A stretch of 64,000 bases of DNA, from positions 310,001-374,000 of the forward strand of contig JAFCMP010000525.1 in NCBI GenBank assembly GCA_017506865.1, given 5' to 3'. A program made the translations under genes and the position numbers. The notes beneath the pieces were generated by a model that worked only from the letters and a program-made list of their open reading frames with translations, was not told the origin of the DNA and made no database searches. The DNA is from Tribonema minus (Eukaryota > Sar > Xanthophyceae > Tribonematales > Tribonemataceae). Of the stretch, positions 12,201-22,292 are shown in pieces; the first letter of the stretch is position 1; every line of letters begins with the position of its first letter.

Positions 12201-15200
12201 CACCCACGACAGCTTCGCCTCCACGTCCGCGGGCGGCTGGCGCAGCTGCGAGCAGCGAGGAGGGGGGACATGGGGGGGGCGGGGGTGGGTGTGTGGGGCG
12301 GGGGGAGTGGGGGGTGCGGGAGGGGGGGTGCGGGGTGTGTGGGGGGGGTGCGTTGTGATGGTGGCTGGTGTTGATGTTTTGAGTGACGGTAGGGTGGCGC
12401 ACGCGCTGGTCTATGCGGGTGAGCTACTGCGGAGTAGGTATGCAGGCCGCTTGTGAATTCAGCTCTCCCAGGTGTCGGAAAATCAATCAAGCAGTATATG
12501 CTGGTGGTACACCTCAGCATGGTGCTATGTGAACAGCAGTCCTTGAGACATTTTTGACAATTGGTCAGTTGCTGTCATGCCGCCTACAGTCGCCTCAGCT
12601 GCACTTGCATACGCCGTCCTCATGTATATCACGGCTCAGACCAGAGTTCTCCTCATCCGCACAATTTACGACCTACAGTTGCGCAAATGGCACACGCAAC
12701 ACTTCTCAAGTGCCTAGTTCAGCATTCTCTTTGCAAACTCCAAAGATTTAGTCTACATACCTGCGGCGGCGCGACGTCCGACCAGCGCCGGCTGACGTGC
12801 TTCGCGAAGACCTGCGCGAGGCCCGTCGCCGCGTCCTTGCGTATCTGCGCCTTCTTGTCGCGCAGCCTCTCGCCGACGGCGCGCAGCAGCGCCTCGGAGA
12901 CCGCCTCCAGGCAGTTGGACGCGCAGTCGCACACGGCGTGCACCGCCTCTGTCCGCACCTGCAGTTACATTGAGCAAAGCATCAGTTTTGCCGAATGCCA
13001 GCGATGCGTTGATGACAGGGTCGTAACCGCAGTTGCATTGAACGACACTTCAATTATATGTCAGACTTTACAGTAAGTAACAGTTTCAATTCCAGGCAGT
13101 TATACGCGCAGTCGCACATCACGTGCACCGCCTCCGTCTGCAACTGCAATCACGTTGAACAACATCAGTTTCATCAAACGCCAGTTGCACTGGCAATTTC
13201 ACTGATCAACGGCTGAATCGCGTGGTGCGTTCGTTGGACAACAGCTTCAAGAAATATGCATTCATATCAAACGACCTGAATGCATAGACACGCGCCAGCC
13301 CCGCACAGAGCCTTCACATCGGCGAGCTTTGCAAGCGACAAAGTATGCAATTTATTGCAGAAGCTGGAATGCACCGGTTCAATGATCGTCGTGAAGCCAT
13401 TACTGTACAACGTGAGAATACGCACTGGGCTGCAGCGTGCGCAGTCGCAGAGCGCTGTGCACTGTCTCCGTTCACACATGCGGTTGCAGTGGGGAGCACG
13501 TGAGTCAGTAGCTGCGGCAGACACATGCGACCAAGTTGTCTCAAGGCTGGCAAAAATGTGAAGGACAAGGCCAATCGGTCAGCGGCTGCGACAACGGGGG
13601 GGGAACACAACATCATCGAGTCCACGGCTGACATGCGAGTTGACTCGACGTCAAAACATACGAGGAAGCGCCCACCTCTGCTTGAATTTTGACTTGAAGT
13701 TTACACACAATGTTCACTTAACGTCAAAACACACGAGGCGGCGCCCACCTCTGGCTTGAACTCTGACTTGAATTTGACACACGATGTGACTTGAAGTGGG
13801 CCACTTAGGATCGTGTTGACTCGAAGTCAAGCATACAAGGCGGCGCCCACCTCTGGCTTCAATTTGACTTGAACCTGACACGTGATGTGACTCGAAGCGG
13901 GCCTGCGGGGCAGCTTGAACTTAAAGTTGAAGGTGACACACAGCATGACTTGAAGTAGGCACTTGGAGTGGGCATACGCGCGGCAGCGCTCACCTCGGAC
14001 TCAGGGTCGACGAGGCGGCTCGCCAGCGCGTCCTGCAGCGCCGGCCGCAGCGCGGGCTTGCGCTGCAGAATCTCCGTGCCGCGCGTCACCATGAGCTTGC
14101 GCACCTGCGATCGGGCGCAAGCGCCGTGGGGCGTGTGAGCTCACGACACCGCTGGTTTGCGGCGTGTTTACAGGCATGTTTCCACCATCGCCTTTGCCGT
14201 GTTCTCGTGATAACCGTGTACACGGTTATCTGCAAAGGTCGACATCTGTCACATGAGCGCAAAAATGTTGGTCGTTCAGTGCCTGCTTTCAAGCTGCCCG
14301 AAGACCCGATCGATCCGGATGCGAAAAGCCACTGCGCGGAGCTGCTCAAGACACGCGGTGAGCGTTGGCGCACGATGCGCCCTCTACCGCAAAGCCGCGC
14401 AGCACATGCAGGCGCGCACTGCATGAGCCACCTGCCGCGTGCACTCGCCGCAGCGTCGCCGGACGCGCGCAGCGCAGCGTGATGCCGCCACGCAAACACG
14501 TCGCGGCACGCGCGCTGGTGCGACTGCTGATGACACGATGATACGCCGTCTATAGTTGATGCAGCAGCGGTTCGCCATGTCCACCCCCTTGCACGCGCGC
14601 GCCTACTCCATTGCTCGGCATACCCTGCCTACCCTGCAGCTGCGTGTGCACGGAGTCCGCCGCGCGTCCGTGCGCCTGCGGCGGCGACGTAACGCTTGCG
14701 CGCAGCACCGCCGCACATCTCGCGCCTGCCGCGCATTCATCGTCAGGTCCCATGTTTGGACTTAATCACATGCAGTATGCGCTGTGTCCTTGAACTGACT
14801 GCTTGTGCATGAAGGCGACTTAGCAGTTGCACCTGCTCCGCTTCTGTGCTGGCAGCAGGCCACGTATCACTGCGCCACTACAGATGCAGCTCGCCTTCGC
14901 GTCGACGTCTTTGAAGCACGCCACGAAGTCCGCCCACGTGGGCACAAACCCGCCCACACACAAGCACGGCCTTCGCAGTCCGCAAGCCCGCAAACCACGG
15001 CCATTCCACTACAGTGCCGGCAACCGGTCGCAAATCACTGCGCCACTACAAATGCAGCTCACCTTGTCTCTCCGCCGCATTCATCCCAACACTGCATGCT
15101 GAGAGCTCTGTTGGGCTGAACGACTATTGCTACTTCATGTGGATGTGCCTGGCCTGAGAATCTCGGTGCCGCTGTATGAAAACAAATCAAGAGCTCGTAG

Positions 15201-18200
15201 AACTCTAGGTGACAAGGGATGGTTAGCTGCAAGAGCCTTCCACCAATAGCCGTGGTCGCCGCTTATTCAGCTCACCTTTGCGTCGACGTCTTTGAAGCGC
15301 GTCATGAAGTCCGCCCACGTGGGCGCAAACTGCTCGCCGTACTCGGCGTGCTGCGACGCGAACAGGCGCCCCAGCAGCAGCGCCGCGTCGAGCCGCACCT
15401 CCGTCTCAGTGCTCAGCAGCTGCTGGCTCAGCACCGGCATGATGTACAGTAGGAACTGGGGGTTCACCTAGAGAGCGGGGAGGCGCGGGCTCTTGTGAGC
15501 AAGAGGTGAGGGCGAGGCGTACGTGTACATTTGCAGTGCCGGCAGAGATACGCCCAACGCCCAACAGCTCCTCCACACCACTCAACAGCTCCTCCAGTTC
15601 AGTGCTCAGCGACTCATGTTTGCAAAAAACTGGAAGGTGCACACATGGGGGACGATGGTGGGGCGGGGGGGGGGGGGGGGGGGGGGGGGCTGTGGCCAAA
15701 CTTCAACAGTACCATACACACCGTGATGTTGAAGTATACCAGTAACTTCAAGTGCAAGCGTGCGACATCGCACGTCCGGTAACTACTGTAACCGCCAAGT
15801 TGCTGCAATAATTGCACTACATGCTCTAGATGCTAAAAAAAAAGATGCCAAAAATGCCACTCACTCCAAAGAGCCTTCCAAATTGGCAGTCATCGATCTT
15901 CACGGCACCGCAAATGTGCTCACGCACTTGTATCAATAGTGGTCTCACAAAGAGGCTGGAACTATACTCTATTCACTTTCGCTTGAGGCGCGGACACCCT
16001 GTGCCCACATCGTACACAAAACGTATGCCCTAGTGAGCGTGTGCATGCTTTCCCCGCGGGATACCTCGAGCATACATGAATACTTCGCCAAGCTACCCAT
16101 GGAAACATACCTGGCGCAGCTTCAGCACCAGCAGCGTACGTGCTCCACGAGCTCTTTTTTTTTACATGTGTTCTTACTTTTTGTAATTTTAATAATAATC
16201 AACCCCTTTTATGTTTTGGTAGTGACATGTTGCTGGAGATCATTGATACGGAGCTGTCGAAGCCGCCCGTTGTGGTCTGCGGCAGAGCGTAGCATGCGCA
16301 TACATTTTTTCTTTGCTGAGGGTATATGATGATATCGTGCTGAACATCATGTGGTGTGCAGCAGCAATCATCACGTGCATACATTTTTTTCTCTGGTGAG
16401 GGGTATAGTAATGTCATGTTGAAGGTCATTGATACGGAGCTGTCGGGGCCGCCCGTTGTGGTCTGCGGCACGGCGCGCAGCGTGCGCATACATTATTTTC
16501 TGTCTCTGTCGAGGGCACAATGATGACATCATCTTCAACATCATGAATGTGTCATTTGGGCCGCTCGTCGTCATGTGCAGCACAGTGTACGCTGGACGCG
16601 GTTTTCGTGCTCATGTACTTCTAGTGATAGAGGCCTCAAAGAGGCCGGGTGTGTATGTACGCACCTGGTGCAGCTCCAGCACCAGCAGGCGCACATGCTC
16701 CGTGAGCTCGCTCTGTGCGTTGCGCACGCCCTTGCCGTTGCCCGTCAGCACACTCGTCACGAACTGCGTGATGGGCATGAACACGCGGTTGAAGCAGCGC
16801 CGCAGCAGCGACTGCGGCGGCGGCGGCAGCGGGCGGAGGCAGCACGGCGCAGCGGAGCAGCGTTGCGCGTCAGACGCGGGCGGATGCGGCGAGCGCATCA
16901 GCAGCGGCGCGCGGAGGCGGTGGCGCGGCGCAGCGGAGCAGTGTCGAGCGTCAGCGGGCAGCAAACACGGAGGGTGAACAGGCGGCAGTCCCCCCCCCCC
17001 CCCCCCCCAGCCCTAATCCTAACCCTAGACCTTGCGGAATGTGGAAGCTGCACACCAAACTGACAGTGCTCCCACATGGTTGGTGTGCATGGCCTAATGT
17101 GTGCATGCATGTAAAGCGGGCCTGTGATGCGTGCCCTGACGCGCCGCTCGCTATGGCATGTTCCGTGAATGGCTCGCGCTGGGGACGGCCGCACGCCCCA
17201 ACGCGCTTCAAGCTGCAGCGCTGCCCCCATGTGGTGGCCACAGCGGCACCACCTGCAGCAGTCCTAGTGGTAGCTCGTGCACCTGCAAACCTGGCCAAAC
17301 ATATGATAGTTTGCCCGCCGTCTCTGGGCTGCATGCGCTACACTTGGAAACGAGTCCGTGGGCCGCCAGGCTGTTTGCCGCAAAGTAGTCGAATTCAAAC
17401 AGCTGGTACTGTACTGCGGCAACGTCCAGGTGGCGTTTGTATACTGCTGTACTGTTTTTTCAGAAACACGTCCGCAAAACGAACTGCGACCTTGAGGTGA
17501 CAATTAGCAACGACATTGAATATTGGAGGAGCACGCCGGGCGCTGCGCTACGCTGAGACATGAAGTACATGGGGCGATACGCAGCAGCCATCTTACATGA
17601 CTGAAGAGCTGGGCTTACACCATGATCTACGAGCAGCAGGCTGGTATGTACACGACGTCTACAAAGTACTGTAGTCTATACCTACGTACCTGTGCGAGGT
17701 GGTGTAATTTGAGGTTATTCGAGCGCGTCACTGGCAGCAGCACCATTATCATATAGCAGCAGGCGGGTATGTGGCGTCAAATAAGTATAAACTACCCCGA
17801 ACCCAAACCCCTATAACCCCTAACCCTCACCCTAGCCCACGTACCTGTTCGAGCTGGTACGACTTGGGGTTCTCCGAGCACGTCATCGGCAGCAGCACCA
17901 TGATCGAACAGCAGCAGGCTGGTATATATATGACGGCAAAGAAGTAAACCTACGTACCTGTGCAAGCTGGTACGACTTGGGGCTCTCCGAGCGCGCTGTT
18001 GAGCTCTTGTTGATTCTGCGTAAATGGTTCAAGCTCGCATTCTAAACAAAAAAGTCAATATACTATAGCCCACTTCAAGAAGAAGGATTGACCTGCACGA
18101 GCTGGTACGACTTGGGGTTCTCTGAGCGCGTCACCGGCAGCAGCCCCATGAGCAGCGCGTCAAGCAGCGGCTGGTATGTATGTGACATCAACAAAGCATA

Positions 18201-21200
18201 CCTACATACCTGTGCAAGCTGGTACGACTTGGGGTTCTCTGAGCGCGTCACTGGCAGCAGCCCCATGAGCAGCGCGTCCAGCAGCGGCTGGTATGTATAT
18301 GCCGTTAAAGTACTGCATACCTACGTACCTGTGCGAGCTGGTACGACTTGGGGTTCTCCGAGCGCGTCACCGGCAGCAGCCCCATGAGCAGCGCATCCAG
18401 CAGCGGCTGCGTCAGCGCGTCCTCCTCCAGCTCCTCCAGGCACACGGCGAGGGCCTCCTGTATGTTGTCCACAACTTCCTGTGACGATGATCATGGCGCA
18501 CGGGGCGGCGTTGTGATGCAAGTTGAAGTCAATGACGTAAGGGCGTTTCGCTTGTAGTAAAGGCGAGGCGATGTTGTGATTGCAGCTCCTCCAGGCACAC
18601 AGCGAGGCCTCCTGTATGTTGTCCACGACTTCCTGCGACGATGGGTATGGCGCACGGGGCGGTGTTGTAGTTGAAGTTGAAGTCAGTGGCGGAAAGGCTT
18701 TTCACTTGTACAGTAAAGGCGAGGCAGTGTTGTGATTGCAGCTCCTCCAGGCACACGGCGAGGGCCTCCTGAATGTTGTCCACGACTTCCTGCAACGATG
18801 GGTATGGCGCACGGGGCGGTGTTGTAGTTAAAGTTGAAGTCGGTGGCGGAAGGGCTTTGCGCTCACGGCAAAGGTGTTCGAGTGCCTGAAGTATTGGAAG
18901 TGCTGTGCTGTGAATAAGGATTTTCAGGTTGTGCGCATGGTGCGTTGACATGCAGCATCCACGCCAACAGTTTCTGCAATGACAGCGGCTTGTGGTCCAC
19001 CACTCCCTGCGGCAATGGGTATCAAGTACAAGGTGGTCGTGTGATGCAAGTCGATGGCTGATTTTGCCCCACAGTGAAGAGCTTCAAATAGCTGACGTGC
19101 TGGACATGCTTTGAGAGAAATGCAGATTTCTACAGGTTGTGTGTGAAAAACTCCTCGGATCGCGATACCTACACCAAGACATTATATTATCTGCTACAAC
19201 GACGGCAGTTTGTCAGCAACCTTCTAGTAACCAAATGCGCAATGAAGAGGTTTGCTGTCCCCATTGAAGCATGCACCCGACACCAGATGCGAGCCAACAC
19301 CTCCATGACTTGTCCATTTATTGCATACAGTGTCGATCACACAGTGTTGCCATTTAACGTGGTACCCATGACAAAGCACGCTTCAAATAATGAGTTGATC
19401 ATCTACAGTACAGGATGTGCGGTACCATGTTTGAAACATAATACACGCGCTGTGCTGAGTGTATGCCGTGCCAGCCAAGTGAAAGCCTTCGCCTTCCAGA
19501 ATTCTTAAGAAACATCAAGCAACACTACAGCAATTTCTTTGATATGCCTTTATTCCCTTGATTTCCTGCATGAGCACTGCTGTTTCAAGCGCGTCTCACC
19601 ACCCAACGCAACGCAACCTGTTCGCACGAGACATGGCCATGTGGTGTATCTTGGCAGCATCGCAGCAACTAACATGAACTATCAAGAGTATTATCTGCAA
19701 ACTTAAGAACCGCCGCCCACCCCAGACATGGATGTCATGTGGTGTGGCATGGTGAGCGCAGCATGGCAGTGGCCCACGTCTAAGCGGGATCGTACGGCGG
19801 ACTGAACTTACTTGAAACTGTTCTCACTTCATAGCATAGACTATGTATATTCACATGCGTTTTGCAAGAGGCAAATGCATAGGCAATGCATTTCTGATGC
19901 CCTTTGCTCTATTTCCCAGGTCTGCTGCTGCATTTTCTAATGGTACACCACAAATGTAGGTCCAAAAATGTCCAAATTTTTTTTTTGGCATGACTGAAAA
20001 CTGCATTTGTGAATGAAATTTAAAAAAATCAACCATATTCTTCCCGCACCACTTCGCCTCTACATACATGATGCATTTCGTCAGACGCACCTGCAGGTGC
20101 TCCGCGCGTATGCCCGTCAGCAGGCACTCGAAAAAGTCCACCAGCGCATCCTCCCCCCCTTCCACCCGCTCCCGCGCCAGGTCCACCAGGATCACGCACG
20201 ACTTGCAGGACGCCAGGCTGCGGGCGGCCGTGGCAGCGCGCGCGTCGCGAAGGCGTGAGGGCATGTATGTATCGCAGCGCAGGGAGCGATGAATGCGCTG
20301 AGTGCCATGGCACTGTTGCGGCTCAGTTGTCGGGTGGCAAAACAATATTGCAATGCTGCCGTACAACAAGGCACATTCTCAGCCACCACGGTCTCTGCGG
20401 TGTATACAATCGTGTTCGCGTGTATGCACTTGAGGCAATGTGAACTCTGCACGTATCCTCAACGGTGACGCACCTCTGCAGGATGTAGTGTGTGCGTGCC
20501 GTGCGCGGGTCGTTCGCGTCCACCGCCTGGCTGAGCCCCCTCAGCTGCTGCGTGAGCAGCGCGAAGATGGACTGCAGCTCCTCCGGCTTGTACGGAGCCT
20601 GCGCGTGTAGGTGTGTCGCAGTGCGGGTATGCGTGCGTCATGGCAGGGACAAGCAGCACCATCTCGTGTATAGCTGGAGCTGAACTAACAGCGGCATCCT
20701 TGCAGGCGTAGGTTGCAGGCATGGGACAGCGCGCGGCACGCGAGCAGCAGCATTCGCAGCCGCTGAAGCGCATGCGGGCACCGCGCAGATGTGAGCGCTG
20801 CTTTGGGAGACCGTACATATACGCCGCTGTGTGACGGTTCCGCGCGTCGCGGTGATGTGCGGCACGCACAGAATGTAGGTTGTGCAAAATGACAGGCGAG
20901 CAGCAACTCCAAGATCCAGCAGAAGCAAAGCAAGCCACATCTTGACCCGCAGAACTCGATCTGGCTGACTGATTGATGACCATCTCCTCATGTACGATAT
21001 GAAGTTACAGAGTGCAAAGTTGAAGTTGACATGCCCTATGCTCTTACCTGCGGCGCATAGACGCGCAGGATATCCACCAGGCAGCATGCCACTAGCTGGC
21101 GCACATCCCTGAGAATACAGAGCACAGTCAGACGTCCATGAGCACAACAGATTCTGCTAAACGCAGTGTCAGGTGCTGTGAAGTTTGCAACTCCAAAGCT

Positions 21201-22292
21201 GCATTGTATACATAGGCGCCAGAATCACTGCAGCTCGATGTGTAGACAGAGTAATAGTGTTGTGAAATTGTCACTACCTCCTATACGTTCAGTTCATATG
21301 ATTGAGAATACGCACAAGTTACAAATTACATGCTCGCGAAGCAATAAGCTACAATGACCTGTACTGAAGTGAAATCCTTGTCATGTCAACAAAGTTGCGT
21401 CGCAGCCAATTCGTTGCAATTTGTGGATGCCCACAGACGGCATCAATATGCATTTCTCAAGTATAAGGCTGTGCTCTGCGAGCTGGCAAGCACCGCTTGT
21501 TGAAGCAGCTCATATGTGGTGCAGTCTCAGCTGACGGGAGTGGTGTCAACTTGCGATGCATGTACATTATGGTGAAGCCTTGCCTGTCTTTATGGCTGAG
21601 AAGCTCCGGGCTCGCCAGATCCGCCGCTGTCTCCCGCAATCCATCAGGCCGGTCATCCTGTGCGCAGGGCGAGCGCACCAGGAAAATACCTAACCTCAAC
21701 TTCATGCTGTCTCTAATTCATTCACATTCGCAGTTCAGCAACATCAAACAAGCCACATGACCGTTGCAAATTACATTTTGTGTGCTGGTGCAGATGAACT
21801 AGAGCAACATGCTGCAACTGGAGAACGCGCAACCTGGCACACCGAACTGCCAACTTGGCGTGTTGCCTTCCGCCTGACATGCAACTGAGGGCCGCAACAT
21901 CTGCAACGGCAACTATAAGATGTAGCTGTCAACAATGCACATGCCTACATTAGGTCAGCACAGCTCATATATACACTGGCGCAGGGTCCCGGCATTCTCT
22001 TTTTTGCGATACTCTCTCTTGCATGGATTTGAGCATAACCGCACCCCACACCACTGACGCATAAAGCAAAGCGGCTACAGAACAGGAAAGAATTTGTACA
22101 AATGGAGCATTGCCATAGTCTGGCAGTCACCTGGCCTAGCGCTTTTAGTATGCCATGGAAGGAGGAAAGCTTTTTTACAAGCTCCCCTTTGCTGAACTGG
22201 GACACCCAGTTGGTGACGCCCTTCCCGCCAGCTGCCGACTTCCTCTCGATCACCACCAATGACTCCCTCGCCTTCTTGTTTGCTCGACTCAT
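116..22292 (-). CDS. PDS5: PDS5 sister-chromatid cohesion regulator, complete 24-exon gene
   Basis: PDS5 is a HEAT-repeat protein that binds cohesin (at the Scc1 kleisin) and controls its loading, acetylation and release on chromosomes in the nucleus. Exons in transcript order: 22131-22292, 21584-21657, 21048-21108, 20474-20598, 20091-20217, 18329-18478, 16665-16811, 15276-15467, 13994-14104, 12761-12958, 11999-12245, 11399-11574, 10418-10603, 9601-9792, 8966-9130, 7924-8106, 7068-7168, 5883-6150, 5347-5463, 4355-4561, 3663-3738, 2802-2955, 2023-2107, 116-535. I placed each boundary on an AG acceptor and GT (once GC) donor; all phases join. The product is about 1307 residues, normal for PDS5. 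Family hallmarks in order: DVRQLVACCLVDILRVYAPQ, APYKPEELQSIFALL, ERLRDKKAQIRKDAATGLAQ, KLSWVP, LVKRVGSKTALGDY, LLPEYVLPCALHMLAH, and a final PYPVQIFLPTDMF. The only loose end is the 3' terminus. Identity is by recognition of conserved blocks, not a database search. Confidence 0.95.
550..775. repeat. Three imperfect copies beside the acceptor of PDS5 exon 24
   Basis: Units containing an AGCAGTGT-like stretch, ATTGGTGAGTGCG, a GAGTGAGTG tail and a G-run occur at about 550-610, 625-685 and 705-770. They lie immediately upstream (in transcript sense) of the last exon and diverge mainly in the length of the G tract. They are an example of the exon-edge copies seen throughout the gene. Confidence 0.65.
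1436..1920 (-). repeat. Echo copies of the donor end of PDS5 exon 23
   Basis: The real exon 23 donor edge (2012-2059, plus-strand gtgcccccaccttgacgcgc then gagagcagg) recurs in intron 23 at about 1441-1485, 1718-1765 and 1868-1917, with increasing divergence away from the exon. Each copy keeps the donor motif and part of the coding edge. They are non-functional copies rather than alternative exons as far as I can judge: the frames are degraded and no acceptor is retained. Confidence 0.75.
2463..2700 (-). repeat. Echo copies of the donor end of PDS5 exon 22
   Basis: The plus-strand string tacctggtcctgatggtgtt followed by an ATCATCTGCAGCAGGAATGA-like stretch and a GGTTGTCGGCGTCGCCGCCG-like stretch marks the real exon edge at 2799-2862. 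Close copies lie at about 2474-2540 and 2632-2690. The copies sit inside the downstream intron, as for exon 23. Confidence 0.75.
4190..4330 (-). repeat. Echo copy of the donor end of PDS5 exon 20
   Basis: A near copy of 4349-4415 (tcacctccgcgctcttggca then gcagcgctctgcgcggcgtgg) lies at 4189-4253. Between them are short tandem repeats of ACCACGGCTCAGCCAG-type sequence (about 4170-4350). It is part of intron 20. Confidence 0.7.
4572..4740. other. AT-rich island inside a PDS5 intron
   Basis: About 170 bases that are strikingly AT-rich lie against the exon 20 acceptor, starting with ataatatatatacatatttt. No open frame with recognisable similarity was found on either strand. The composition resembles the organelle-like inserts near the right edge, so an old organelle insertion is possible, but that is only a guess. 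Confidence 0.4.
4918..4943 (+). repeat. Interstitial telomere-like tract (CCCTAA)
   Basis: The plus strand reads ccaaaccctaaccctaaccc inside intron 19 of PDS5. The unit matches the CCCTAA strand of the common TTAGGG telomere repeat. It is short and embedded in a gene, so it is interstitial, not a chromosome end. Confidence 0.75.
7575..7810 (-). repeat. Echo copies of the donor end of PDS5 exon 16
   Basis: The exon 16 edge at 7914-7985 (plus-strand caacgtaccggccccacgac then gtgctcctcgacgaagcgcg) is repeated at about 7590-7650 and 7738-7800. Each copy retains the gtac donor complement and about 50 coding bases. A short AT stretch (7891-7905) separates the nearest copy from the true exon. Confidence 0.75.
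8155..8770. repeat. Recent 308-base tandem duplication in PDS5 intron 15
   Basis: Bases 8155-8462 and 8463-8770 are nearly identical, with an offset of 308; I see only a few substitutions, for example cacacatg/cacgcatg and ccttgttcc/cctggttcc. This is the youngest-looking duplication in the window. Its two halves contain no PDS5 exon. Confidence 0.9.
9900..10180 (-). repeat. Echo copies of the acceptor end of PDS5 exon 14
   Basis: The exon 14 acceptor edge (9733-9800: GCTCTTCGTCGCGCTCCTC-like, then GCGGCACACCTGCACCACCTG-like) recurs at about 9925-9985 and 10110-10175. Here the copies lie upstream of the exon in transcript sense, on the acceptor side, showing that both exon edges can be copied outward. 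Confidence 0.75.
10240..10320 (-). repeat. Echo copy of the donor end of PDS5 exon 13
   Basis: The sequence cgccgaagctgaacagcgcg followed by caccgccgcgtgagcgcc is found both at the true exon 13 edge (10436-10478) and at about 10260-10300. The copy includes the plus-strand CTC that complements the GAG before the donor. Confidence 0.75.
11212..11400. repeat. CCATACAT(C/A)(G/A)G minisatellite abutting the exon 12 donor
   Basis: About 190 bases made of variants of a 10-12 base unit (gccatacatcggccatacat and relatives) run directly into the PDS5 exon 12 donor (11399). On the minus strand this places repeated GTATGG and GTATGT just after the exon, each a plausible donor-like hexamer. Confidence 0.85.
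11922..11990 (+). repeat. Degenerate CCCTAA tract next to PDS5 exon 11
   Basis: A tract of ccctaaccctaac and drifting variants (cctagcctaaccccaacctt) spans about 65 bases and ends nine bases before the exon 11 donor. It is interstitial telomere-like DNA inside intron 11. Confidence 0.75.
13090..13160 (-). repeat. Echo copy of the acceptor end of PDS5 exon 10
   Basis: Bases 13093-13155 repeat the exon 10 acceptor edge at 12907-12970 (caggcagttggacgcgcagt and gtgcaccgcctctgtccgca) with several substitutions. The copy keeps the CAG acceptor complement ctgca. Confidence 0.75.
13655..13990 (-). repeat. Multiple echo copies of the donor end of PDS5 exon 9
   Basis: Units of about 90-110 bases, each with cggcgcccacctctggcttg and several TTGACTTGAA elements, occur at about 13660, 13738 and 13842, leading up to the true exon edge at 13985-14000. 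The copies are largely intronic, with only a few coding bases. Confidence 0.65.
14860..15085 (-). repeat. Echo copies of the donor end of PDS5 exon 8
   Basis: Bases 14886-14945 (cagctcgccttcgcgtcgac then gtctttgaagcacgccacga) closely match the true exon 8 donor edge at 15269-15330. A shorter trace lies at about 15050-15065. The copies sit in intron 8. Confidence 0.75.
15188..15268 (+). repeat. Dispersed ~75-base repeat, copy 1
   Basis: The stretch with gtagaactctaggtgacaag then ggatggttagctgcaagagc and ccttccaccaatagccgtgg is closely matched at 63072-63150 in the same orientation, 48 kb away in the NBS1 3' region. It matches no coding exon. A mobile-element fragment is the simplest reading. 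Confidence 0.7.
15658..15692. repeat. Long poly-G tract
   Basis: An almost uninterrupted run of G of about 30 bases. Shorter G or C runs lie at about 616-631, 1012-1029, 6363-6380, 8137-8153, 16990-17009, 24600-24616 and 57726-57741. All are intronic or intergenic and could form quadruplexes; they also cause spurious open frames. Confidence 0.9.
17008..17036 (+). repeat. CCCTAA-like tract in PDS5 intron 6
   Basis: Reads cagccctaatcctaacccta, directly after a C-run. It is a short degenerate interstitial telomere-like tract. Confidence 0.6.
17684..18300 (-). repeat. Array of five echo copies of the donor end of PDS5 exon 6
   Basis: The true exon 6 donor edge (18322-18415: ctacgtacctgtgcgagctg then gtacgacttggggttctccg) is preceded by partial copies at about 17684-17765, 17836-17925, 17948-18000, 18090-18182 and 18207-18298. 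The copies closest to the exon are nearly perfect and still encode LLPVTRSENPKSYQLVQ-type peptide; the farther ones are decayed. A CCCTAA-like stretch (17797-17842) lies between two of them. Confidence 0.85.
17797..17842 (+). repeat. CCCTAA-like tract inside the exon 6 echo array
   Basis: Reads cccaaacccctataacccct then aaccctcaccctagccc, lying between the first and second echo copies. It is another degenerate interstitial telomere-like tract. Confidence 0.65.
18560..18815 (-). repeat. Echo copies of the acceptor end of PDS5 exon 6
   Basis: The exon 6 acceptor edge (18425-18540: cagctcctccaggcacacgg, GGGCCTCCTGTATGTTGTCC, then TGGCGCACGGGGCGG) recurs at about 18583-18690 and 18735-18850, and faintly near 18950-19020. 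Exon 6 is thus flanked on both sides by its own copies. Confidence 0.8.
19030..20090. other. PDS5 intron 5, no other feature seen
   Basis: The interval is moderately AT-rich compared with its surroundings. I found no exon with supported splice sites and no recognisable repeat other than the decayed echo at its left end. Confidence 0.6.
21109..21583 (-). other. GC-AG intron 2 of PDS5
   Basis: The junction between exons 2 and 3 reads AAAGACAG|gcaagg at the donor and ctcag|GGATGTG at the acceptor. No GT lies nearby that keeps the frame. Joining at GC restores HKDRDVRQLVACC, exactly the order seen in PDS5 proteins. GC donors are a known minor class, and here the exon side matches the strong AG| consensus. 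The other PDS5 introns use GT. Confidence 0.8.

Larger units (their letters stand above)
9601..15467 (-). other. PDS5: PDS5 central HEAT-repeat block, exons 8-14
   Basis: Seven exons read as consecutive PDS5 HEAT repeats. Exon 8 begins VNPQFLLYIMPVL and contains TEVRLDAALLLGRLFAS; exon 9 reads VRKLMVTRGTEIL; exon 10 holds the strongest family signature, ERLRDKKAQIRKDAATGLAQ; exon 11 has KLSWVPASVVKSYSL; exon 12 contains PTPDGQTDVLHRLHEQRD; exon 13 has IFQLLRSLCE and LVKRVGSKTALGDY; exon 14 is a helical stretch ending EVQTAIMK. Each of these aligns in the known order of PDS5 proteins. Exon 13 carries an alanine-rich insert (EDGEAAAATAAAPAAA) between two conserved helices. Introns here are rich in degenerate copies of the exon edges. 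Confidence 0.92.
16665..22292 (-). other. PDS5: PDS5 N-terminal block, exons 1-7
   Basis: Start chosen at the ATG whose C complement lies at 22290: it opens a 54-codon exon ending VTNWVSQFSKGELVKKL...KALGQ before a gtgact donor, matching the short basic N-terminus of PDS5 before its first helix. Exon 2 supplies LRETAADLASPELLSHKD, exon 3 the invariant VACCLVDILRVYAP helix, exon 4 APYKPEELQ, exon 5 SLASCKSCVILVDLA, exon 6 QPLLDALLMGLLPVTR, exon 7 RRCFNRVFMPITQFV followed by SELTEHVRLLVLEL. This is the helical region that in studied PDS5 proteins leads to the kleisin/Wapl-binding surface. An upstream ATG lies in the same open frame but adds residues without family similarity, so I preferred 22292. 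Confidence 0.9.

Noticed and set aside
17684-18415. Regularly spaced repeats resembling a CRISPR array
   Set aside because: The repeats are 70-90 bases, imperfect, and identical to the edge of a PDS5 exon; the organism is eukaryotic.
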